Source: Riptortus pedestris
Lineage: Eukaryota > Arthropoda > Insecta > Hemiptera > Alydidae
DNA length: 64,000 nt
Assembly: GCA_019009955.1 (NCBI GenBank)
Contig: CM032232.1
Coordinates: 54,438,501 to 54,502,500 of the forward strand
Reading direction: 5' to 3'
Shown here: in pieces, positions 56,033-64,000 of the stretch
Layout of the letters: each line of letters begins with the position of its first letter
Position numbering within the stretch: position 1 is the stretch's first letter
Notes under the pieces: model-generated
What the model was told of the DNA's origin: nothing
Database searches by the model: none
What the model saw: only the letters and a program-made list of their open reading frames with translations
Translations under genes and position numbers: made by a program

Positions 56033-56807
56033 AATTACGTTATTAAGATGTTGTTTAGAATATTCATAGAGATATGACTAATAAGGGTTTTATTGTGGAT
56101 GGCATTATGGGGACATTTTTAAAGAACAAACGTTCAAGATAGACCTCAAGCTTGTTAGTATAGACCAAAATGGTTGCAAGGAGAAAAGAACAGATTATTA
56201 GTTGGATTGTCTTTGAACAGTTCGTTAAAGAATACTTTGTTACACATGGCGAGACACGGATCACTCGACCTTCCACTGCAATTTGCATTTGCGAAAGACG
56301 AGACGACAATATCTCTAATTTAAGTCTGAGCTTTTTTTTTTATTTTTTTGTTGTCAAAGGATTCATATCTGCATTTGGCCGATAAAAGAGAACAAGGAAC
56401 ATGGAAGTGATATAAAAAGGGCGGAGTAAGGGGCCTTAGAGGAGGAGGAGATGAAGTTGATTTTGTGGAAGAAGGGTCATTGTTGAGGTTGACAAAAGGG
56501 ATATGTAAAGACAAAGACTTCAAAGGCATAAGGCTTCATTACCCTCGCTCCTAGGCTGATTGTCGATTCTCTCACAATATACACTAGTCTATTTTCTTTA
56601 TACAACCATCCGATACTTGCTACTAAATTTGAACTTCAAATGTGATATTTCTCTGCCAACATCAACAATATCAGTAGTGAACTTTTTGAGACTAATGAGC
56701 GGCTAAAATAATATTGACTGAGGAATACTATTTACTGAGCAGCCACAGTAAAATTCAGTAAGGAACACTATATAATGAGCAGCACAAAATTGACTTACTT
56801 AAATAGT
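56033..56807. other. No recognised feature
   Basis: Frames at 56064-56529 show no domain. The purine-rich stretch 56400-56480 gives a proline/serine-rich minus frame by composition. Confidence 0.35.
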
Positions 56808-56961
56808 CTATGGCGGAAGGTCAACAAAATAAAATTAACTCTTCAATTCATTATTCAAATTATTTTTATTTCTCTACTAGTTTCGCGTCCATATGACGCC
56901 TCGACAGAAGGAATTCTACTACATAAAGGTACTGAACTAAACTTGCCTTCCGCCATAGACT
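56808..56961. repeat. 15-bp perfect inverted repeat
   Basis: GTCTATGGCGGAAGG at 56806-56820 and CCTTCCGCCATAGAC at about 56946-56960, about 125 bp apart. Possibly the ends of a small mobile element. Confidence 0.6.
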
Positions 56962-56975
56962 TGTTTAATGAAGGG

Positions 56976-57651
56976 TCATTCCATGTCAAATCAACCACAA
57001 AAAAATAATTTTGACACCCATCATTTCATATTTTGTTGAAACGTATTTTAGGTGTTCTATTCATTGTTATGAGAAACATTACCAAATATTTTTGATATAT
57101 CTTTAAAGATTTGGATTTTATGGTCTCTTAAAGTTTTGAGATATTCGTGTTGTTTATCGATAGAGAACAGTAAAATTAATTTGTTTTGAATTCAAAAATA
57201 ATTTATAACTTTCTTATTTACAAACCACTTTTGATACAATTTTTTGTGTGTATTCATAAATATCTTTAAAAACAATAAAAAAATAAACAAAGGTACTAAG
57301 TAAGAATTCGTAACCAGAAAAAAATTACAAAGAGTCAATTTGACTTTTTCTGAATGCAAATACATAGTTTCACGTTAAATTGAATATCTCCAAAAGGGAA
57401 AAAGATAATCAAGGAAATATTTTTTTGTTTTAGTTCTAAGACATGTGATCTACCACCTAATGTAATAAAATGAGTGGTTATTTGACTCCTCCCTGAGTAA
57501 TGCTACTACCTTTTTAGTTACCGTTATTTATCATTTTCTTTTAATTCATATACATTTCTAAATTTTTATAAATATTTATTTTTAAACTTGGAATAAACAA
57601 TGAAAGAACATTTCATTTTCTGTCCCGGTTGAATTGATGTGGAATGACCCT
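56976..57651. mobile_element. TIR element with GGGTCATTCCA ends
   Basis: Left end GGGTCATTCCATGTCAAATC, AACC; right end inverted GGGTCATTCCACATCAATTC, AACCG. TGAA lies immediately outside both ends (possible 4-bp duplication). The interior is AT-rich, about 630 bp, with no coding frame. GGGTCATTCCA ends resemble those of widespread arthropod MITEs. Confidence 0.75.
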
Positions 57652-58079
57652 GAAGGTAAATAAATCATATTTTCACAAAATTGACTAAGGAATATTATGT
57701 ATATCCCTGAGTTGACTCCCTCCTATCTACTCGGGAAAAACCTACCTGCAGCTGAGGCGTATGCCAATGACGTCACAAGCACATTCAAGGTAAATCCGTA
57801 CCTATACTGTAACAAGTCTTGTTACGGCTGAGCCTCAGCCCTTGAAGTTATTATTACCTTCAAGACATATTTTCTTTCTACCCCTGTGTCACTAACACTA
57901 AATGTCTTGCCTCTTATGGAATTGTGGTACCAACAGTTAAGAACAAACATATGGACACAATAGTTGGTGTCATCTGGTGGCCCATCAAACACACGACTAG
58001 TGTCTAACCTAGTGCCCGACAATCTAAACCTTACTTGGTATTTAATCATTTCATTCAAAACAATGGATGATATTCGTTA
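57652..58079. other. No recognised feature
   Basis: A 78-codon minus frame at 57822-58058 has no recognisable domain. Confidence 0.35.
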
Positions 58080-58250
58080 ATGGGTGAAATAGTTAGAAAT
58101 AGTGGGAATTCGGAAATTCGAAAATATCTTTTTTAATGTCGTAAAAATGCTATAGAACGAAGCTGGATAATCATTACGCATTTCCTCTATTTCGAATACG
58201 CCTTCAGATATTTGCATTACTCTTTAACATTTCCAAGATTCAATAAACTC
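58080..58250 (+). repeat. ACE core fragment
   Basis: GATATTCGTTAATGGGTGAA and GGAAATTCGAAAATATCTT. Confidence 0.5.
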
Positions 58251-58273
58251 CTACTAACTACCGTCTTACATTT

Positions 58274-58786
58274 AGCAAATTTTTTTTAAGTGAAATCAGC
58301 TATTGAGTTCGTATTCATGAGTGATTTTCGAAACATTTCTTCAAATGTCCATCCATCGGAGATGACGAAAATGAGGTCCTTCAAAACTATATCTTTAAAT
58401 TCTCTGGAAAGATCAAGGTCGTTGAAATCAGACTTTAGATGAGGGAATGTTGAAAATTCGAAATATCTACGTTATTATGAGTCGGATCGAAAAATTATAT
58501 AGGAACAACCTTATTGAAAAAGTACTATTCTATAAATGTTATTATGTACGTTTTTACACACATCTTGATTATTAACCGAGATATTCGCATTTTTTAGTTT
58601 TCGGCCTTCATTAAACCCCCACTCCTATTCATGTTATATTGCCAATAAGATTTTATATTATGAAAAATATTATTTGAAGCCTAAATACGAAATATTCTTC
58701 TCATTGAACTTTTCATTTTTGAGATAAATGCAAATACGTGGCACGTAGGAAATCTGCTTAGTTAACGCAGCCCCTGCGTGAAGGAC
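58274..58786 (+). repeat. ACE forward copy, long variant, AT tract deleted
   Basis: AGCAAATTTTTTTTAAGTGA, ATCAGCTATTGAGTTCGTAT, to GTAGGAAATCTGCTTAGTTA and hairpin ACGCAG-CCC-CTGCGT before GAAGGAC. The block from the AT tract to GATCAAGGTCGTTGAAATCA is missing. Confidence 0.75.
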
Positions 58787-59591
58787 TTCTTTTATGTAAC
58801 TGAGTCACTATAAGTCTCATTTTTAGAGAACATTTCATTTTATGTTTACGCAGATTTCATACTACGAGAGAAATACCGAGTAGATGAGAGAGATCAGATG
58901 ACTAGTGTGTGAATCCAGGTCAAGGGGAATTTAGTCTTCTTTTTACATCTTAAGTTAATTAATTATTTATATTCAACAGCAGAAAAAATGGTTTAACCTT
59001 CGATAAACCGCAAAATGTTTATTTAAAAATATATTGGAAATAATTTAGGCTGTTAGGGTTCATACAATTTTTATATTGAGAAATGCATAAAAAGTAAATA
59101 AAATTTTTCCCTTTCGACTAGTGTCAGTGGATTCCACTAGTGAAAAGTGCTCACTAAGTTGTTCAAAGTTGAGCCGACGGAACTGAGATCATTAGCAACT
59201 AATGAGAAGGTTTTCTACATTTATAACGAGATACTTGGACTAACCAAGTCTCAAGAGTCCTTTTCTCCCTGATCCTATCTGTCGGCAAAACTATTGTCGG
59301 GCATTTGTGGTTTAGGGTTATAAAGTTCTTAATTATGGACACGTTTGCCTTACTCAGAGCATGATCCGTATTAGTTTATTCCTTATTTGAAGGACGTTTC
59401 TACCTGAGGTAAGTTACATCCTCAAGGCTTTCAACTGGAGATATTGAGATGTGAATTCATGACCCACCTCGTGTTTTCGACGGGTTCTTCAATGTCTATC
59501 GTTGTTATTTAGGACTTGAGAAAAACGTGGTCCAAATTGTTAAGTGCTTTAACATGTCATATGGAATTTTATCTGATCCAGCTGCAGTATT
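58787..59591. other. No recognised feature
   Basis: No coding or structural signal seen. Confidence 0.35.
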
Positions 59592-59709
59592 AGCAGATTT
59601 CCTTTAATGGAAATCAGGTATTGAGGTCGTACTCATGACGCAATTTTCGAAACATTTCTTCAAATATCCAACGATCCTACCCAGGCGTTGACGAAAATGA
59701 GGTCCGTTC

Positions 59710-59758
<49 letters not shown>

Positions 59759-59762
59759 TATA
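59592..59762 (+). repeat. ACE 5' part, cut at the AT tract
   Basis: AGCAGATTTCCTTTAATGGA, GAGGTCGTACTCATGACGCA, ATGAGGTCCGTTCAAAATTA and (AT)n at 59717-59751. A piggyBac-like relic follows instead of the ACE core. Confidence 0.75.
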
Positions 59763-59784
59763 TATTATTTCCAGTTTTGCTTGG

Positions 59785-60295
59785 TTCACATCATTTTCTT
59801 TTGTTCGTTGTAGCGAAGGGACTTTTTTTTATGCTGTTTTTGTACTTGAGTTCATTTTATGGTCCAATGAGAATCTATACTCTCAAGTTTCGTCCTTAGT
59901 TCGATTGGTAAACGTCTACTGTTGTCTCTGTGTCCTACAATATTGTCTAGTACAAGTTCTTCTGAAAGCTCATGTATGAGCAAAATAATAGAAAATTAGG
60001 TTTATATTATTCCATTTAATAAAGAGAAACATAATTGATGTATATATTTATGAAATACAGATTTCAAAAAAAAAAAAAAAATTACGAGATCGGGCGCGTG
60101 ATATCTAGGCGATTAAGCTGAATGACAGGTGAAAAACATTACTCCATGGAACACAGTGACACTACTGACCTTGAGGAAGAGTCCTATAAACCACATAACT
60201 CGGAGCACTACACCACCACTCTCTGCTAGGAGGCCTGGCAAATATTTCTCTAGAAACTGTGTATTTCACAGATTACGCGCCCGACAAAGGGTTAA
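59785..60295 (-). mobile_element. piggyBac-like relic, same family as 45452-46891
   Basis: Right end: TTAA at 60292-60295 preceded by the inverted repeat (inverted reading CCCTTTGTCGGGCGCGTAAT). GAGATCGGGCGCGTGATATC, GAAAGCTCATGTATGAGCAA and TTTTGTTCGTTGTAGCGAAG match, in reverse, 45990, 46085 and 46240. The transposase C-terminal domain and the other terminus are missing. Confidence 0.75.
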
Positions 60296-60831
60296 ATGCG
60301 AGATGACGTCATGTGTGATTCTTCCAACTCGCGTGAATCCTTGTTATTATTCGCAATCTCTTTTTGGCAGAGTTCTTTCTAATACTTCTCGAGTCCAGCC
60401 CGAACGGAGCAGCGTGAATATCAAACAACCGTGTTCGTGTGCTGGAGTTATCCTCGGCTTGAAAAGGAGAGAAATATAGCGACGGGGAGGGGGGAGGGGA
60501 GAGAGAAAGGAGAAATTTCCATAGAGTTACAACTTTTCAGCTAACTTATTTATAACGTCTTCGTACTTGCGAGAGCAGAAATAGACTTGAATATTGATCA
60601 GGCCATAGTTTGGCCAGCCTTTTCAGATCATAAAGGCTAGGGGTAGGAGAGATTTTGGAGGCAGGCCATACAGAAGAAAGATGGCCACTTAATGTAATCC
60701 CTTTATCCTAGTTCTTATTTAATAAACAAATTTTAGGGATAAATCTAGAATTATTCACCGTTGAAACAATGAAGTTGTAAAATTTTAAAACTAACGTCCG
60801 TATAAATTTATTCATCACATAAAAGAAAAAG
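60296..60831. other. Unassigned; GC-richer patch and polypurine run
   Basis: 60300-60480 is about half G+C, unlike the flanks. A G/A run lies at 60484-60512. The 116-codon plus frame at 60129-60479 begins in antisense piggyBac-like DNA and is not credible. Confidence 0.35.
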
Positions 60832-61065
60832 TCCGTCACGTGAACTAGACAGATAGAAAAAATTCTGTATTTAAGTATAAACTTTTTACAGGGGGTCCGA
60901 ATTTTTTCAAAAAAAGAAAAAAAATGCGAGAGGCTATAGAAAGCAGTATATATATCAATACATACAATTTTAAACGGGCCTCAGTTTCGTCATCGCCGAG
61001 GAAGGATCAGTATATGTTTTTCAAAAATAGCGCCGTGAGTACAATCTCAATAGCTTATTTCCCTT
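60832..61065 (-). repeat. ACE reverse, hairpin end and 5' block only
   Basis: AGTCCGTCACGTGAACTAGA at the start, then TTTTAAACGGGCCTCAGTTT, GAGTACAATCTCAATAGCTT. The core is deleted. Confidence 0.55.
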
Positions 61066-61181
61066 TAGGTTTTATTGAGGTCGTAACTCATGGCGTGATT
61101 TCCTGAAACTTTCTTCAAATCTCCATTAATCCTACCCAGTTGAGAACGAAAATGAGATTCGAAAACTGTATATATTTACGA

Positions 61182-61229
<48 letters not shown>

Positions 61230-61538
61230 TTACAGGTTTATTAACTCTCTATCTTTTGCATTAGAGATCAGGTTCGTTAATTGCCGTCTAATGGGAGGGG
61301 GGTTTAGAGTGGGAAATTTTGAAAATCTTAATATCTCCGTTATAATGAGTCGGATCAAAAAATTGAATGGAACTAATCTTATTACAGACGTAAAGTTCAA
61401 TAAATGTTTTATTTACGTTTTTCCGTCAATTTGATTATTAACCGAGATATTTGATTTTTTTAGTTTTCGGTCTTAAATAAACCACCACTTCTACTCATTT
61501 CATATCAACAAGAAGCTGTTATATTATGAAGCACTTTA

Positions 61539-62463
61539 TTAAACCTTTAAACGACAAGGCTATATCATACATGACACCTCTGCCGTAATTTGTACACTCA
61601 TGCTTGTAACAAACAGGACAAGACTGGAGTGCTTAATACCCTCCTATTCAATAGTCAACTACATGTCAAGGGCACGCTCTGTCCTCCACCATTTTTTGTA
61701 CTTTTTCCGAGTGTTTGTGCCGGTAGGTGTCGTATTTGGCACATCCTTGTTGTTTAGCTACCCTTTTGTAAATTTTCTATGACACTGAACTCGCTATTTA
61801 TCACTGAAGATGAGATTAGAAATGAACTTTTAAGACAGATGGAAGAAAGTGGTAGTCATTTATAAATAATAAAAAAAATGGAAGAGGTTCCCCTTTTTGC
61901 TGTAAATGCCAAAGAAGTGTTTGTGGTGAACACATATTTAACTGTGATTTCCCTGAATGTTTTGCCAATAACGAATTGTCAAGTTTCTAGTTTTTTTTGT
62001 TTTTTTTTGCATTAGTTACCTTTTAAATGAGTGTCCTTTGATTTTATTTTGTACTGTGTAGGTTAATATTTGTATATAATTTTTTATACTTAGGTATATT
62101 TTTATATAGTAATAATATGCTACTAATATATGCTTCTTTGCTTCTTTATTTCGTAAGAAAAGGTATTACATAGTATGTTATTATATAATAAATATTAGAA
62201 AATATATTATTATAATATAAATATAATTTTTCCATATTTTTATTTAATATTTCATTTTATGCTCGCATTGATGACGAGGGGGTACTCAAAAGCACACGCA
62301 CACATTAAAACACTATTCTTCTTAACTTTTCAAAATGTTATTTTGAGACAAGAAGATTCTCAGCAGAATAAAATGGAAAATATGCATATGGCAGGTAGGA
62401 GTCGTGTATGACACCTACTTGTCAAATTTGTCCCGAGTCACACCCTTGTCGTTCAAGGGTTAA
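61539..62463. mobile_element. TTAA-flanked TIR element inside ACE
   Basis: TTAA at 61539-61542 and 62460-62463. Ends ACCTTTAAACGACAAGGCT and inverted CCCTTGAACGACAAGGGTG, with subterminal CATACATGACACC. It is the inverted, uninterrupted relative of 32944-34459. About 920 bp with no transposase motif. Confidence 0.85.
61600..61782 (+). other. Open frame shared with the other TTAA element
   Basis: 60 codons, LVTNRTRLECLIPSYSIVNY and FRVFVPVGVVFGTSLLF; counterpart at 34212-34409. Coding potential is unproven. Confidence 0.3.
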
Positions 62464-62576
62464 TGACTAAATATCGAATAATGATCTCATTGACCTATTG
62501 AGTTTTGAGATAAATGCAAAAATGGGTTACGCACTTGGGAAAATCTGCTTAGTTAACGCAGCCCCTGTCGCTGAAT

Positions 62577-63029
62577 TCTTCCAACGAACAAAATTAGTCA
62601 TTCCTTGCTTACTTGTAATAGTATTAAAATAGCTGCCGAATATTGCTGTCGAATAATTTCCGACCTTATGGTATAGGCCTGATATCCTATATAGGTTTAG
62701 CGGAATGTACACAAATCTGGTTGCCGGTCGTAGGTTGAAGTTAGCGGTAGACTTAACGTCGTTAAATCCCCATTAAAGAGCCTCGTTACTCGTGTTACCC
62801 CCATACCGGCCTCGAATAAGCCCTCCTATACAACACATAAACTTAACAACGTGACCAGAACCTTGACTACCCAACACGATATAACACGATTTTTTTCCCC
62901 CAATTATTTATCACTCTTATAAAGTTTTACGAGATTAGAACTTCATGAGGTAATCACCCCTTAAACCCTTCTACACCTCACTTCTTGATTATTCCATTAA
63001 ATGAGCTATAAATCTTATAAATGACTTTT
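62577..63029. other. No recognised feature
   Basis: No coding, RNA or repeat signal seen. Confidence 0.35.
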
Positions 63030-63195
63030 AGCAGATTTCCCTTAAGGGAATCAGCTATTGAGGTCGTACTCATGACGTGGTTTTCGAAAAATTTCATCAA
63101 ATGTCCATCGATCCTACCCAGGAGATGACGAAAATGATGTCCGTTCAAAACTATATCTATATCTATATTTTATCTATCTATCTATCTATCTATCA

Positions 63196-63243
<48 letters not shown>

Positions 63244-63674
63244 CTGTTAACACACTAGCCGTCGCAATTTTTGTTTAATCGTTACCAACCTCGGTATTTA
63301 ATCGTTTTATGTAAAAAGGAAGATCAAGTTCGTTAACGGCTGAAATCAGACCAGTGAGAGGGGGATTTAGACGGGGGGGGGTATTTTCGAAAATTCGAAG
63401 TATCTCCGTCACTATACACCGGATCGAAAAATTGTATAGAATCAATCTAATTGCCAATTGCATTTACTATAAATAATGTTATATACATTTATTCTCTACC
63501 TTGAATATTAACCGAGATATTTGCATTTTTGTTAAGTGTAACGGGCGAGCTATGGTTCCCACCGAAAGCTTGTTCGGCCGTTTCCGTAACTATCGGCACT
63601 CGTATGGAGATTTCTCTATTGTATAACTTTGCGTGGAAAATCTGCTTAGTTTACGCAGCCCCTGCGTGACGGCC
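63030..63674 (+). repeat. ACE dispersed repeat, complete
   Basis: CTTTT|AGCAGATTTCCCTTAAGGGA to CTGCGTGACGGCC|TTTTTTT. It has a (CTAT)n tract at about 63168-63192 then (AT)n at 63200-63238, core, G-run GACGGGGGGGGG and terminal hairpin. The minus frame at 63275-63463 translates the repeat. Confidence 0.9.
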
Positions 63675-63699
63675 TTTTTTTTTTTAAAAGAAGATTCTT

Positions 63700-63790
63700 C
63701 TTTAGGGAAATTACCTATTCACTCGTGACTCGAGTGCGTAAAATTTCTTCAAATGTCTCCTAGACGACGTAAATGATGTGTGTGTATATA
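63700..63790 (+). repeat. ACE 5' fragment
   Basis: TTTAGGGAAATTACCTATTC, AAATTTCTTCAAATGTCTCC and a short GTGTGTGTATATATA. Confidence 0.5.
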
Positions 63791-64000
63791 TACTCCACTG
63801 CAGTTAAATTCTCTTTACCCTTACTAAATAAAAGCCTGTGAAAATGTCGCCTACAAAAAAAAATGTTTTGTGTATCCAATTTTGCACAAACTGCATCTAC
63901 CATCACCAAGTAGAAAAAAACTATTGCTCACTGATTGTTTCACTATGGTTCATGGCTGCTTCCAACTCCTTGGACGCTGAATAAATCGCTAATGATTTGA
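63791..64000. other. No recognised feature
   Basis: Sequence to the right edge shows no coding or repeat signal. Confidence 0.3.

Larger units (their letters stand above)
61066..62576 (+). repeat. ACE long variant, interrupted by a TTAA element
   Basis: TTTTATTGAGGTCGTAACTC, (AT)n at 61183-61228, GGTTCGTTAATTGCCGTC, AACCACCACTTCTACTCATT, then broken at 61539-62463. It resumes with TGACTAAATATCGAATAATG and ends TGGGAAAATCTGCTTAGTTA, ACGCAGCCCCTGTCGCTGA (hairpin damaged). Confidence 0.75.

Noticed and set aside
1..64000. CRISPR array, operon or prokaryotic genes
   Set aside because: No spaced direct repeats of that type and no long ORFs; retrotransposons and SINEs show nuclear eukaryotic DNA.

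Overview
The window reads as repeat-rich, AT-rich eukaryotic nuclear DNA with no host protein-coding gene that I can support. The mix of families (Jockey-like and related LINEs, a Penelope-like element, piggyBac-type TTAA elements, a tRNA-derived SINE, long-TIR elements) fits an arthropod, most likely an insect. This is inference: there is no taxonomically decisive gene. Open frames longer than 60 codons are mostly translated repeats, including many YIYIYI frames from (AT)n runs.

The dominant feature is one dispersed family, here called ACE (AT-core element, my label). It occurs in about 35 full or partial copies on both strands and covers perhaps a quarter of the window. A complete copy is about 580-650 bp. 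It starts AGCAGATTTCCC with a 20-bp palindrome, has an (AT)n tract about 120-130 bp in, then a conserved AT-rich core with a G-run, and ends in a 6-bp-stem hairpin followed by GACGGAC. Seven copies with both ends readable lie between runs of T (or A on the other strand). One copy (33038-33616) sits inside another transposon whose uninterrupted relative is also in the window, which fixes the ACE ends.

Layout: 1-5850 holds a Jockey-like LINE end and several ACE copies. 6514-9570 holds an ACE copy carrying a 202-bp TIR element, then a decayed Penelope-like reverse transcriptase on the minus strand. 9575-17550 holds SINEs, ACE copies and a LINE 3' end. 17550-24390 is mostly unassigned DNA with a long inverted repeat, an 18-bp minisatellite inside a minus-strand LINE, and two SINEs. 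24390-32400 holds ACE copies and a LINE C-terminus. 32944-34459 is a TTAA-flanked element with an ACE nested in it. 35540-36425 is a Jockey-like LINE missing its reverse transcriptase core. 37600-44800 is dense ACE, including a tandem duplication. 45452-46891 is a piggyBac-like relic with its C-terminal cysteine-rich domain intact, followed by SINEs with clear target duplications. 47930-50600 holds LINE ends and an ACE interrupted by a LINE. 51225-51965 is an integrase-type C-terminal fragment flanked by arrays of short GGTAAA hairpins. 52683-54030 is a long-TIR element. 54880-55120 is an RTE-like LINE end. 56976-57651 is a TIR element. 59592-63674 holds ACE copies interrupted by piggyBac-like and TTAA elements.

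No rRNA, CRISPR array or functional tRNA gene was seen. Genes do not work together here in the usual sense; the content is a record of nested transposition. Coordinates of decayed repeats are read by eye and may be off by tens of bases.
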